From the NCBI GenBank assembly GCA_965178125.1, contig OZ237744.1, forward strand, positions 496,001 through 560,000: a stretch of 64,000 bases of DNA, written 5' to 3'. The notes beneath the pieces are model-generated. The model was not told the DNA's origin, ran no database searches, and worked only from the letters and a program-made list of their open reading frames with translations. Shown piece after piece: positions 45,655-58,474 of the stretch. Numbering within the stretch: position 1 is the stretch's first letter; every line of letters begins with the position of its first letter. Origin of the DNA: Bilabrum cf. latius. Lineage: Eukaryota; Bigyra: Bicosoecida; Bigyra; Bicosoecida. The position numbers were made by a program, and so were the translations under genes.

Positions 45655-48075
45655 TCACGCTTGCACACCGCCGGTGATGTCAAGGTTCCTCAAGGTTGCA
45701 ACGAACGCCTGCACTTCCTCTGGCCAGTGCTCCTCGGGGCGAACGGAGCAGACCGTCCCACTAGTAGTACCAAGCGGCCGGGCTATATCACCGGCTGCGG
45801 AGGCCTCCGGCGACGCTGTTACAGTCGCAGCAGATTGGCTGGAGGCAGCAACCTTCTCGAGAATCCTACTCGACTCGGATCTAAACCGCGCCGCGTATAC
45901 GGCTGCGGAGGCGGTCGCCTCTTCCGTGTGAAGCTGATCGACTAGCCTAGCACCTGACGTGAATCCTCCCGACGCCCAGGTTTTCAAAGAGGCAGGCACC
46001 AACGGCGCAGCGGCGGGATCTGCACGAGCCACGTCAGAGCCAGACTGGGAGCCAGAACGACTCTCTGTGTCGGCCGAACAACGCACCGAATCCGCGTCAA
46101 GCCTCCTTGCGGCAGCAAGCCAGGTATCGACCCACCACGGCGAGGGAGCTCGGAACGTGGCCCCATTCACGGTGTACTCGAGGGAGTGCAGGCACAGCCC
46201 TGCTGGTAGCAGCATGGTTGGCTGCGGATGTAGACGAAAAATGGGCCAATGGAAACGGTCCAAATCGCGGTTCGACCTACTCGATTGTGGATAAGACATC
46301 TGGCAGTGGTGCAAGGCGGGGGGAGAGCAGCTCACGTGTTCACCGGCTGTTCGGGTGTTCGCGGTCGACTCGGCCTATCTGCGATTTGCCATGACATCAA
46401 GCTCATCGAGCGGCCCTGGCATAGGGAGATACGCGATGTCACCGACAATGGGGTGCCCCAGCACCGCGAGGTGCGCCCTAATCTGGTGGATCCGTCCGGA
46501 CTTCGGCCTGCACGCAACGAGTGTGCAATCGGAAATCGGGTCGTATCGAATGGGCAAAAAGTACGTGCAGCATTCTTTTCCAGCGTGCGAGGCCACCACG
46601 GCCGAGAAACCACCCCGGACATGATGCAATGGGACGTTCACCCTAAGAGCACGGCGACCAGAAGGCAGGGTAGGCAGCACGGTTGTGCTGTCGTCTCCCC
46701 TGCCAGCTACTGGACCATCATCCGCATCGGCTGCAGCGGGTCTGTCATCAACCAAAACAGTGGAAATGTGATCGCTCCAGTCCTCCGAGGGATCGAGCGT
46801 TCCAGGTCCCTCGCCGTCCTCTGCCGCTGCAGCAGCCAGTGCAGGTTTTATGACTGGGTCTGGGTCTACTGCCGCGGCACAGGTAGCTGAAGCTCCACCA
46901 CAACCTGCAGATGCGGCGCGTTGCTCGTGCTTTACCTCGACTGCACGCCTCACCGCGCGAGCCCCACGGCTTAGCCGTCCTCTACCTATCCTAATTGCAT
47001 CCCCCAGCGGAGTAGAGGCGAGGCATTCTGCCGCCTCTGACCCAAGTGAGCGCAGGGCCATGAGCCACAACGGGGGCACTTCCCACTGGTCGCCTTGCTT
47101 TGCAACTTGAGGGGAAGCTGCGCCAGCTCGGCCTAGAGGTGCTTCATCCCCAACTGCAGCACGGCCTAGAGGATCGCCAGGGGGGGTGCTACCAGCGTCA
47201 GCACCTGCGTGACGACGGCTGTGCAGGAGGGTCACCAGTGGGATGTCTGGCCGCTGCTTGACAAGGGCTGCTCGGGAAATACGCTCCGCCCGGGTCTCCT
47301 TTTCGGCACCCTCCGGTGAATGTGTGGAGTTTACTTCTGGGTCGGACACTGCTGGCCTGCTATGGGTTTGTGTCTGCTGTGCTTGCCTCAGGCTGGGCTT
47401 GGCAGATCCTTGTCGCCGGGCAAGCTTTGCTACCGTCGCGATTAAGTCTCCGTAGGCGAGGGCCAGGTACATCTTTTCCGTTGAACTCGATGATATCTAT
47501 GCCTAGATTTCTTTTGCAGCCGAGGAGGACCGCGCAGCCAAAAATACTCCACTAGTTGCCAAGTCAATCCGGTTTGCGGGCCGAAGCCCTCGTAGCCTAG
47601 CATCACACAGCCCCGCAATTTCTAGCGCAGATAGCCTTCCATACTTTCCGCAGCTATGTACCGGCATCATACTTGGTTTTGTTAGTGCAACCACGTCTTT
47701 AGAGCCTCCTACGACCTGCAACATTGGTCTCGATCTTGCCATTGGCTCCCTCCGCCGAACAGTATGTCCTACCCTATCTCCGGCCTTCAAGACATCGGAA
47801 CCGTCGGTTCTAATACCGTTTATTGTAAGAGCTCCAGATACGGCATCAGAAGTCACTGATGCACGCGAGCAGCTTCGAAACTCAGCCTCCCATGCATCCA
47901 CAAGGCTTCTGCCTGCCATTCTAGCCTTCACTTTCGTAGTAAAGGTCGTCTCGTACGGTTTTACAGTGAGAATGCCACAGTACTCACTGAATGTGGAGGG
48001 GAACTTTGCGCTCATGACTTCGAATGGGGTGCAGGAGCTGTCCCGTTCCTCAACAGTTGCAGCTCCGGACGGCAA
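45655..48075 (-). CDS. RluA-family RNA pseudouridine synthase (RPUSD2/Pus8-9-like), 806 residues
   Basis: One frame of 807 codons ends in TGA, with three TAGs. The N-terminal part has an S4-like segment with G-R-S-L-V-D-A-W, V-K-P-Y-E-T-T-F and L-T-I-N-G. A K-P-S-M-M-P-V-H-S motif follows. The catalytic motif N-R-I-D-L-A-T-S-G has the nucleophilic Asp in the place of the family H-R-L-D. Two TAGs lie in A-K-E-I-Q-A-Q-I-S-S just before Y-L-A-L-A-Y-G, a conserved stretch that must be translated. The motif C-R-P-K-S-G-R-I-H-Q-I-R-A-H-L sits near residue 545, after a long acidic low-complexity insertion. A C-terminal L-H-S-L-E-Y-T-V block completes the fold. It isomerises uridine in tRNA or rRNA. 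A second ATG at 48015 is an alternative start. Confidence 0.87.
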
Positions 48076-48116
48076 AGAGCAACGGGCGGCAAAACGTTGC
48101 TTGTACTCTCGTAAGC
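48076..48116. promoter_or_regulatory. 41-bp divergent intergenic region
   Basis: The start codons of the pseudouridine synthase (minus, 48075) and the P5A ATPase (plus, 48117) are only 41 bases apart. Transcription start sites must lie in each other's coding region or share this stretch. If the synthase starts at 48015 the gap is 101 bases. I see no TATA box. Confidence 0.5.
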
Positions 48117-51100
48117 ATGAAGATACTCGGACTTGTCCCTTCGAGCGTACTTGATCGTAGAATATCTCGCATCACTACGTCAAGGCGGCGCCCGTTGGCC
48201 CTTCGAATCGATGTCTGGGTGGCAGCAAGCGCAGCGTGCGCACATTGGTTCACGGGGTTCGGACTGGGTACCGATGGTTCGAGTATTGGTACAGCCGTGG
48301 CTGTAGGGTTTATAGTTCTGCTTTGCTCTTCGTTGCTGCGGTCTTGGTCAAGCGAAGCAGATATGGCGATCGCTTGGACCTAGGCTTCAGTCCGATCGAG
48401 CACGCACGTATTGATTGAGCCTCATCCAGGCCACGGGGTTTCAGCAATTAGAGAACTGCAGCAATTTAACTTTAATAGTCTTACCTACTGGCCGGTTGAA
48501 CTTGGGATATCTATGGTCAGGTTTCTTTCCGGCAGCTTGATCGACGAGCTCCTAGCAGGATTCGAATCTTGTTCGGCTACGCGCGACTTGCGGCTGGGCA
48601 CATTGCCCAGCCTCGCTTCAGTTCGGAACGGTGCACTCACGTGGCATGAAGGCACTGTGTTTGTTGGTGCGAGCTACGAAGGGGGTCGCTTGGTGTTTTG
48701 CAGACCGCAGGAACGGGACGCTCGGGTGATCGAAGTCGAGGCGGTCGGCTTCCCAGCCTAGCGCCCGCTGCACTGGTACGTTGATCACGCCACAGGATTG
48801 CCAAGTTAGCGCATGCAAGTGCAAGGATAGAACTCCGTTGAGGTTGCCGGTAAGCACCTGCTGCACAAGCTGGTGGCGGGGCTCTCCCAGCCTACAGTGG
48901 TAGCATCCGCGGTGTCGTCCTACTTGATCTCCTGGCTGGCAAAGTCAGGGTACTTCCAACAGGGCCAGGGTACAAGAGAGCAGGCATCGTTGGGTGACGC
49001 TGACATGCTGCTCTTCATGACTATCGCACTCCAGGTGCTTCAGGTGCTGCAGGAGCACTCCAACGAGTCATCACGCAAGTCGCTTGCTGCTGGCGATCAG
49101 CAGGTGTGCGTGTGGAGGCAGTCCGAACCGGGAGAAGACGGAGACTGGGATTGGATCTCATCTCGAGATGTCTGTCAGGGAGACTTGATTGCCCTTTGGG
49201 GCACCGGCTCCCAGCCGGTGGGAGCAGCGGCCGGGCAATCCGAGCCGCAGGCCCGAACAGGCCGGGGTGCCAACAGGCAAGCGGTGGCTGCCGACGTATT
49301 GCTGCTCCGCGGGTCGGTATCTGTAGATGAAGCCATACTGACGGGAGAGTCCGTGCCCGTGCACAAGGAGGCGCCAGGGATGGACTCGCCGCTGCACGGC
49401 AACTCATCGGGGCAGCACGCAGAGGACGTGGGGGTGGACGAAGCGGGCGCAAAGGACCGGTGGGTCCGCAAAGAGAACGCAAGTCACATTGTGTTCGCTG
49501 GGACCACCATTCTCGCGCATGCTAGCGGCAGCAACATCGATGACGATGACACGGACGACGACGAGGCGGAAGAGGCCGAACTGGCTGCATCAACGAGCAT
49601 CGGTGCGAGTCAGCTCCTTGCCCACAGGCGCGCAATGGAAGCACTCTCTCGGATTCCTGTGCCTCCTGGGCACGGTGCAACCGGTTTCGTTTTGCGCACT
49701 GGATTTCGAACCGAGGTAGGAGCGCTTCAGCAAGCTTCGATGTCGGGAGGGGGTAAGGCCAGCGAGCTTGAGGCACAAGAGCTCAGCCAATATTTCGGGC
49801 TCGTTGCAGCCGGCCGCGTCTCTATCATCGCTGCATACCTGGCGTATACCGCAGCCGCTGCATTTGGCCTTTGGCAATCAGGCCCATCAGCGAGTAATGG
49901 TGATTCTGTGGTGTGGAGCGAGTCATAGGCGGTCGTGGTCGTCCTGCTTGCTTGGGTCCTTCCCATGATGGTGCCAACCCAGCTGGAACAGGCAAGGGGC
50001 GCTGCAGTCATCCAGCTGAAAAATTCCGCTGTCGAGGCGCTTGAGCCGCACAAACTGAGAGAAGCCGCCGCGATTGACACGGTTTGCTTCGATAAGACAG
50101 GCACGCTGACCCAGCCTGATGTGATCTACCTCGGCTCTCGATGCGCTAGCCGGGGAAGCGTGGCGCAGGAGCTGGGAAGGATCGCGAGACAGAGCCAGCG
50201 ATTCGAAGATCTAGCAACGAGCGGTACCGAGAGCGGCTCTGAAACGAGCTAGACCGGCGGTGGCATGGGAGGCCCAAACGAAGGGGAGGTGGAGATCGAG
50301 ATCGAGCTGGAGGGTGCAGACCAGATGGACTGGCACGCAGCGAAGATCGTCGCGGCATGTCACAGCCTGGTGATCAGGTCCGTGGATGGGTAGCTGCCTG
50401 TGGACGTCGATCCAGAGGATACGAGTGCAGGCCAGCGTGGTGCAGTGGCGACCAAGAGCGGGTCCACAGAGCTAGAAGCTGCTGCATCCGGAAGCGGGCT
50501 GGACGGTGACCCCATGGAGAAAGCCGCCTTTGAGACACTGGGGTGGGTGCTCGAGCAAGATCCAGCCACTGGATTGACTGTCATGCGGGGCCCAGAAGCC
50601 GCCAGGCAGAGAATGGCACTGCTGCAGCAAGGACCAGGGGCCACCCAGCTCCACGTAGATGGCAATGACGACCAGCCCGAGCCTCCCAGCACGCCGGTTC
50701 GCCGATCTTCCAACAGAGCGAGCTCTCGCGGTGCACGGGATCAAACTCCTCGAGCCAGCTCCAGAAGCGCTCGAAGCTCGCGCCGCATGTCACGGGGACG
50801 TTCTGTTCAGCAACCGCCGCAGACGCCACAGACCGCGGCCACCCAGTCGGCACCTGGCAGCGCGTCGTTTTCAGCAGCCAACACACCGTCCATGTATTTG
50901 CCCCGACGCAGCAGCAGGAAGTCATTGGGTGGCAGGTCCTCTGGCAAGCTGCGCCGCATCGAGGACTATTCAGCCACGATCTTGAGGCGCTGGCCGGTAG
51001 GCGATGGGAGGATGTGGATGATGACCCTGGTGTGCTTTACGCAATTTGGCAGGACCAGGCACGCGATTCAGAGCCCTTTTGGATCCTCTATGCAGGGGCT

Positions 51101-53276
51101 TGACGTGCTCGTGAAAGGAGCACCCGAGGCAGTCCGCGGCATGCTGCGTAAAGTCCCTGCCTGGTACGATAGAGCGCACCAGGCGCTCGCTAGCTAGGGC
51201 AAGCGGGTGCTTGCGATGGCACGGCGTGAGGTGTCCACCGCGCAGATCCGGAAGTATCTGTCTGCGAAGCGCAAGCACAGGCTCCAGCAGGCCGCATCCA
51301 GTCGCTCCGGGCTGGATGCGACCAAGGTACGCTTCCAGTGCTACCGCAGCGCGTCTAGGTTCATGTCTCGAGAAGAGCTGGCAACAAACCTGGAGCCCGT
51401 GGGGTTCTTGGTATTCAACACGCCCCTCAAGGCAGACGTGCCTCCGACTATCGAGCACTTGCGGCAGTGCAACATGAAGTGTGCTATGGTGACTGGCGAC
51501 CACCCGCTGACTGCTGCTGTTAAGGCAATCGAGAGCAGCATCGTCCGCCCCGGGCCTGCCTGTGACGTGAACGTGATGGTCCTGGAGGCGGTGCCACAGG
51601 CTAGCACTATTCCCAGCAGCGGTGACAACGGCTCTCCGAGTTAGGCAACGCCACGCATGCGACGATCACGGAATGGTGGAGCACCGCGCTCGAGCACCTC
51701 TGCTGCGCGCGGCAGTCAGGGTCAGCGTGCTTCCTCTCGCTCTCGCGGGCGGCCCGAGGGCGTGGCGCAGGGAACACAAGCTGCCGCGTCGGCGGGCATT
51801 CGATGGTCCTGTCACCCGCTTGGCGGAAGCAGCAGCTCTGTGCACCAGCATGAGCAGCTGCCTTGCACTGCTGATAGTCTGCTCGAGGCAGCCGAGCAAG
51901 CTGCTGACCGTGCTTCGCGGGGCGACGTCGTCTGCGTGACTGGTTCCGCGATTCATCATGCGATCAATGAGGCAGCTCGGGAGCAGCGGGGCTGGAACCA
52001 TAGAAGGCCGAGAGCTGCAGGCATCGGGAGACAGAGGCGCGCAATGGGCGACACGAGCTGGAGTCCCGATGCAGGTCCCTGGTCGCAAGCTATCGGAAGG
52101 CTCTGCCAGACCACACCCGTATTCGCGCGTGTGTCGCCGCAGGAGAAGGAGGCAATTGTCAGGGTGCTGCGAGGTCTTGGAAGGAGGGTAGCGTACTGCG
52201 GGGACGGGACCAACGACGTGGGTGCGCTGGTCGCCGCAGATGTCGGGTTAGGTGTCATGGCAGACCTGAAGGATCGCAACGACCAGTCAGGTGCTAGCCG
52301 GCCGAATCCGTACAAGAGCCCAAGGTTCGCGCAGATGGCACTCGCGGCTCTGTGGCGGAGTGTGGTGTGGGGGGCGGGGCAAGACAGTCCGTACATCAAA
52401 AAGCTGCTGCTCCGCTGCACGGCACTTGAGGCTAGCACGCTTCGAGCCGAGCTTCGAGCCTCTTGGGGCACGCGCCTGTCGCAGTCTCTCGCCATTCAGA
52501 CAAGGCTGCAAGAAGTGAAGCACAACATGCTACAGTACGCGGATGCAAGCGGTGCGTCCTCAGGCCAGGGCGTGTCCTAGGCGGCGCCTTTCGTGTCCAA
52601 GCAGCCCGGCATTCGTGGACTGGTGTCGCTTCTAGAGTGCGGCAGGCTCGCTCAAGGAATGGCGCAGCAGCAGCTGGCCTTCTCCACTGTGCTGGGCTTG
52701 CTGCCGACCGTAGTGGCGTGCGCAGGATTCATCGCTGGTGCGGAAATCACGACCCAGAGCTAGATGCCGCTGGTGGGATGCATTTTCCTGAGCGTTCTCC
52801 TGGGTGGTCCCATGCTCGGGCCAAGCCTGGCTGAGCTGGGGCCCGGCCGGCCTTCACGGGTTGCTGCGGGAGGCCAGTCCATTGTGGTGTCGGTGGGCAT
52901 CGTGGCTATTGGCGGCATGGCGGCGATTCTCTTTGCGCTGGGCAGCAGCTTGGGGCAGAGCCAAATCGCCGACTGCCTCTCCTACATGCTCGTCACGCAG
53001 TTGCTCCAAGCGCTCGCCCTGACGAGCGCTGGCTCGCCTTCCGTCGAGTCGCCTTGGAGGGATACCGCTGCCGGTACGATCGTTGGATTTGCCTTGCTGC
53101 TATCGAGTGCCAGGGCATTCGCAACGATGGGGTGGCTGCCTGGCTTCTTAGAATCGCTCGTGGGATTCGCGTCGGTCGGGGTATCTGCGTCGTCGGAGCA
53201 GCTGCTTGCCGTCTCTAGCGTTGGAGGGTGGATCGGATGCCTTTTTTGGTCCGTTCTAGTTCAGGCGTTGTACTAA
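48117..53276 (+). CDS. ATP13A1: P5A-type P-type ATPase (Spf1/ATP13A1-like), 1,719 residues
   Basis: One frame of 1,720 codons ends in TAA, with eleven TAGs. The N-terminus has two hydrophobic segments and F-N-F-N-S-L-T-Y-W-P-V-E. The actuator domain has L-T-G-E-S-V-P (Glu411), followed by S-H-I-V-F-A-G-T-T and F-V-L-R-T-G-F. The phosphorylation motif is C-F-D-K-T-G-T-L-T with Asp659. T-G-D-H-P-L-T (Asp1128) and C-G-D-G-T-N-D-V-G-A-L (Asp1363) follow, then six C-terminal membrane segments. These mark the ER P5A subfamily, which dislocates mistargeted transmembrane helices. The usual P-P-E-L-P of membrane helix 4 appears as L-P-M-M-V-P, which is odd for the substrate site. The protein is about 500 residues longer than usual because of Ser/Arg-rich insertions in the nucleotide-binding domain. 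Confidence 0.88.
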
Positions 53277-53443
53277 ACGCCAAGGAAATACTGAATTGTT
53301 ACCCCACATGTTGTTCGATCGTGCTGCGATGCTCGATACCTTCATGCACGTTCGTTCGCGAACGTCACTCATCACACAGCTCTCCAGCAAGCAGCTCGAG
53401 TGGAGCCGTGGACGACACTATTTCCTCTGGGTAGCACATCAGC

Positions 53444-56400
53444 ATGGCTGCTTCCGGCGGATCCAAAGAGAATCAATTTGATTATTCTAGTGCTATCAGA
53501 TCCGTAAGGTGTATTGAAGATCAAGTGTGTCAAATGGACCTAGCACCGCGTCGTTCTCAAGCTTTGATTCTGCCGTCAAGTCGACTTTAGCGCAGTCTGG
53601 TGGAATAGAGGTGCCAGCGAGCGATGAAAGCCGAGAATATGCATCTAAGGTACTTTCAAATGGAATGACTGTACTTGTTGTGTCTGATCCCCTGGCTGTT
53701 CGTGCCGCGGCGGCTGTTTCAGTTCGGGCTGGCTCGTACGATGAGCCGCAATAGATCCCTGGACTAGCGCACTTTTTGGAGCACATGTGCTTCATGGGAT
53801 CTGATAAGGTAAGTTTACGATTGAGGCGGGTAGTTCATGTGTTTGTGCCCTGTGGTCATTCTCGCCGGGCAAGCCATGCGTAGTTGCTCCGCGTGTGTTC
53901 ATTTCGCAGTACCCCGACGAAGAGGGCTGGCACAAATGGATCGCAGCCAATGGAGGCATGAGCAATGCGTTTACAGCCGCAGAAGAGACCCGGTACTTTT
54001 TCGAAGTGAAGGCTACCCAGCTTGAAGAGGCCCTGGACCGATTCGCAGGATTCTTCACGTCTCCTCTTCTCAAAGAGGACGGGGCGGCGCGGGAGCTTCT
54101 CGCGGTCGATTCGGAGCACGCAAAGAACAAACAGTCTGACATGTGGCGAGAGATGCAGCTGGATCGGTCCACCTCTGATCCGAAGCACGTGCACAACCGC
54201 TTCGCCACTGGCGACAGCAAGACTCTTCGGGACCTACCGGTGCAAGAGGGCGTGGACGTGCGGAAGGCTCTGCTGGAGTATCACCAGCGCAACTACCATG
54301 CCGGCAGAATGTACGCGGTCGTGGTGGGCACGGAGCCCACCGATCGCCTCCTCGACATGGCCTCCAGGCTGTTCGAGGCCGTCAAGAAGGAGGGGGAGGA
54401 GAAGACCGTGTACCCCTCCGATCCTTACGGGCCGGAGCGTACTGGCATAGTGCAGTACATGCTGCCGCTGCAGGAGACTCGCAGACTCAACCTCAAGTGG
54501 GCGCTTCCCCCAGCCAAGAAGCACTGGAGGTCGAAGCCGCTCAGCCTGCTCAGCCACCTCATCGGTCACGAGACCAAGGGGTCTGTGGCGAACTACCTGA
54601 GGGAGAAAGGGTGGTCTGTGGGTCTCATGTGCGGGCAACTAGACAGCGCGGAGAGCCTCTCCTCCTTCGGGGTAATCATCGACGTGAGACTTGTGCGCCG
54701 AAGCAGACGCGTCGTCGCTGCGCTGTGCATTGCGTATCTCTCTATGTCGTTTGGCGACCGAGTGCATACTAAGTGTGCCCTTCTATTCAATATCATCCAT
54801 TTATCGCAGTTGTCGGAGGACGGCTTAGTGCACTGGAAGGAGTGTGCCGCCGCAGTCTTCGCCTACGTGCGCATGCTGCTTCGCGAGGGTCCCCAGAAGT
54901 GGGTCTTTGATGAGGTGGCCGCTGTGAACGCCATGCAGGTCAGGTACAAGTCGAAGCAAGGCGCGTCCAGCTACGCCGCTAGCCTAGCGGGCAAGCTCAA
55001 GTTCTACCCGCCGGAGAAATGCGTGACCCACGACACCCTCCTCTCCGAGTGGGACCCGGACACGTACACCGACTACCTGTCCAGGCTCACCCCGGAGAGC
55101 TGCAGGATCAGGATCCAGGCCCAGGAGGTGGACAACAAGTGCACAGAGGAGGAGCGCTGGTACGGGACCAAGTACGGGCAGCGGGCCTACTCGGACGACG
55201 AGAAGGCCGCATTCTCGACCGACACTGAGGAGCTTGTTGCCGAGCTCGCGCTGCCCGCGCCGAATCGCTACATTGCCACGGATTTCACGCTGAGGTGCGA
55301 CGAGGAGCCAGGCATGCAGCGAGAGAGGAAGGAACTTGAGGCTGCCAGCAAGTCAGGGAAGGAAGCAGAAGGTGCAGACGAAAGCAAGGAGGAAGAGGGC
55401 AGCGGCAGCGATCCAGCCAGCGGGGCGGGCGCCGGAGCTGGTGCTGGCGGGGACAAGGACGATGCTGAGCCCAACATTTCATGTGATGGCGTGGCTCGAG
55501 TGGGTCGGCACCGCATGGTCGAGCCCAAGATCCTCTTTGACAACGACAGGGCCTTCATCCTGTACCACACCGATGGCTGGTTTGGCGAACCGCGCGTGGC
55601 CGTTGAGGCGCGCCTGTACTCTGCGAATGCCATGGCGACCACGCCAAGGGAGGCAGTGCTCGCTGACATCTTCGTCAAGCTGGCGGTGCACAAGCTGGAA
55701 GACAAGACATACGACGCCGAGCTCGCCAGGCTCAGCTTCAGCCTTTCCTCTCGCCCCGGCGGCCTGGCCTTCCAGCTGTACGGGTTCTCGCAGAAGGCGA
55801 AGCAGCTGCTGGATACCATCCTTTCGGAGCTGAAAACTATGAGCTTCACCGACGACGAATTCGAGAGGCAGCGCAAGCACTTCGAGCAGAAATGCTCTGC
55901 CTACGATTTCGCGCTGCCCATCCGCATCGCCATGTCCGAGGCGAGCGTGGCCACGCAGACAGGCCCCTGGTCCTCGCCCGATAAGCGCAGGGAGGCCGCA
56001 ACTCTGGAAGGGAGTGCCGGGGCGGAGCTGTGCAGGGACTGGGCCAAGCGCTTCTTCCAGCGGACCCACGTGAGAGCGTACGTGCACGGCAACGTCAACA
56101 AAGAAGAGGCTGCTGCCCTAGGAGAAGCTCTGGCCGCGCCCTTCGGCGGTATGCCGGGTGACGCTACCGGTGACGCTGCGGCTGGTGGCGCTGCATCAGC
56201 CGGATCAGAGCAGAGCCTTCCTGTGCTGGCCGAGCTCCTTCGCTCCCCGATCCTGCCTCGGTGCATCAGCCTTCCGCATGGCGCCTTCATTCGAATCAAG
56301 CACGGTTCGTTCAATGAGGGCGGTGAGGATAATGCAGCAGCTATCGTGTCGGTCTGCCTAGGCCCAGAGACGGACGAGGCAGCGGCCATCGCAAAGGTGC

Positions 56401-57251
56401 TGTCGCAGCTGATGTAGCCAGAGGCGTTCGGCATGTTGCGGACCAGGGAGAGCCTGGGCTACATCGTGCACACGTTCGACCAGTCGCTCTCCGAGGTGCA
56501 GTTCCTCACCGTCGCGGTGCAGAGCACCCGGCTGCAGAGCGTGCAGCTGGAGCGCCGCATCGAAGCTTTCCTGGACAAATTTGCCTCTCTGCTTGAGGGC
56601 AAGTCCGAAGAGGATGTCGCGCAAACCAGGGAGGCCTGCGTGAGCTCTGCCGTGGAGGAGCAGCGGAGCCTCTCGGGTGAAGCATCCGGCATTTTTGGCG
56701 AGATCGTGACTTTAGACCTGGGATTTGATAGGACCGCTCGCCAGGTGCGAGCCATGCGAGCCCTGGACAAGGCAGTGCTTGTGGAGCACTACAACAAGTA
56801 CGTGAGGCCTGGTGCCACGGCTCGCCGCGCCGTGTCTGTGCTCGTAGAGGCGGGCAAGCCGTAGGAGAACACGGCAGAGAAGACCCTCACCCATCAGGCA
56901 CCCCCTTGCGGCCCGATCCTTGCACCGCATGCCGTGCTTCCGTTCCTCGTTGCTGGGCAAGCAGTACCCGAGGACGTGGTGGCCGCCCCACTGCGCGCTG
57001 CCGAGGCTCCGCAGCCACTGCCTGAAATAGACGCTGTTGAGGATGAAGATAAGGATGGGGAACAAGGGGATGGCGGAGCAGCGGAAGCGCCCGAGCGCAC
57101 GCTCTGCAGCGAGGTGGGGCTCAAGTCGAGGTCTATGCCCATCGTGGAGATCGAGGGTGACCGCGAGCTGCTGCGGGCGTCGCTGCCCACAGAGCCGAGG
57201 TCCGCAGCTCTTCAGCTTGCTGCGTTCAGGGCAAAGCAGAAGACAGCTTGA
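53444..57251 (+). CDS. IDE: Insulysin (M16A insulin-degrading enzyme-like metalloprotease), 1,162 residues
   Basis: The model is join(53444..53503,53596..53808,53910..54683,54810..57251), 1,163 codons ending in TGA. The 101-nt intron (GTAAGT...CGCAG) and the 126-nt intron (GTGAGA...CGCAG) are well supported because they split conserved blocks. The first intron (92 nt, GTAAGG...CGCAG) is inferred from phase. The zinc motif is H-F-L-E-H-M, with the downstream Glu in A-V-D-S-E-H. Later blocks include S-N-A-F-T, P-K-H, E-G-P-Q-K-W-V-F and L-R-T-R-E-S-L-G-Y-I-V. One TAG (56415-56417) interrupts the last block, just before P-E-A-F-G-M. Stopping there would remove about 280 residues of the C-terminal half. 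Another TAG lies seven residues before the zinc motif. An acidic Gly/Ala insertion sits in mid-protein. The enzyme degrades short peptides in a closed chamber. Confidence 0.9.
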
Positions 57252-57630
57252 ACTTTGACCCACACAGCATTATGACCGCCAGTTGGTGGTTGTGGGGCTC
57301 CTATGGGCCATGGAGAGAGCCGAAGGGGTGGAACTTCCGTGGAAGGTAGAGGCCGGGCAGAGGCCAAAACCGCTCACAACAACCCAGAATACCATATTGA
57401 CTCGGCGGTGTAGGCTGAGATTGGGGGGCCTTTGGCCTGAAAGGGTCGGGGGTCTTGTAGTCCTTGTTTGAGGACTCCTCTGGATTCAGGTGATCACTCG
57501 AACTCCTTCGGGGGCAACGGTGCATCTGGGTGCTTGTGGAATCTTTACCCAACAATGTATTTCTGTATTTTTCTGTATATTTCGATTTCTTAGCTTCAAC
57601 CCCGCTCAGCGCAATACAACCGGAACCGCC
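57252..57630. other. Intergenic spacer
   Basis: About 380 bases lie between the insulysin stop and the cytochrome b561 start, both on the plus strand. An inverted pair (AACTCCTTCGGGG near 57500, and AAGGGGTGGAACTTCC near 57332) may be coincidental. I see no gene. Confidence 0.45.
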
Positions 57631-58474
57631 ATGGACAATCAATCTGCAATCATCAATAATGTTGGATCGTTAGTTGTAGTTGGGCTTTCGTTCGCTCTGC
57701 TGGTGCTCGTAGGCAAGAAGGTAGGACTACGGATCCATGCCTTGACTCGAATTCATGATCTTCCCATCATTCGATCCGTAAATGCGACCAAATTCTCTAC
57801 CGCAGGCTTCAGATCCAGGATAGTATAATTTCGCCAGCGTATGGCATCCTATCTTGATGACGATGGCGTTTGGTTTTTGCATGACAAATGCACTGATTTC
57901 TTACAAGGTGGATCTATGTGGATTCCTACCAACTCGCGGGAGCAGGAGAGGCATCCATGGCCTTCTGAATCTGTTTGCGTTTACCTGCAGCCTCGCTGGT
58001 GTTGGGCTGATGTACGCTTCGGGAGGCAGCCCAACGCTGACGGAAGGTCTGTACCCGAAGGACGGCTCGACGTACTCGCAAGCCCACGTCATTATTGGCT
58101 GGGGTGCTCTCATCGGCACGCTACTCGTATCATCCTTTGGCATGCTAAAGCTGGCTATTAAAAGCACTGGCGCAAATGATGGTGACGTGCTGCCCGGCGC
58201 GTTCATGCACGGCTTCTTCGGGCAGCTCGTGTGGGTGTTTGGAATGATCAACATCTGCATCGGGGCAAGCAAGCAGATGTGGGGCCTTCCCAACGGAGTC
58301 ATTGTCATGGCCGCGCTGCTGATCCCTACCGTCCTGGCAATGATCTACGTGGTGCCGACGTCCGTCCGTGCGGCTCCAGGCCAGCACGCCGACGCACCTC
58401 AAGCCGAGATCGCTGCAGAGTCACTCAACCCCGCCGCCTCGAGCTCCCTGCTGACGCCAGGGACGGGCAAGTGA
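57631..58474 (+). CDS. Cytochrome b561-type transmembrane oxidoreductase, 252 residues
   Basis: The model is join(57631..57720,57806..58474), 253 codons ending in TGA. The 85-nt phase-0 intron has a GTAGGA donor and a CCGCAG acceptor. A GTAAAT donor at 57778 would give a 28-nt intron in the same phase and 19 more residues. Exon 2 begins A-S-D-P-G-Q-Y-N-F with Gln from TAG, then W-H-P-I-L-M. The four haem-ligand histidines of the b561 core are visible in W-H-P, G-I-H-G-L-L, Q-A-H-V-I-I-G-W and F-M-H-G-F-F-G. Six hydrophobic segments fit the family. It should pass electrons across a membrane between two b haems, often from ascorbate. The C-terminal tail is Ala/Ser-rich. Confidence 0.85.
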
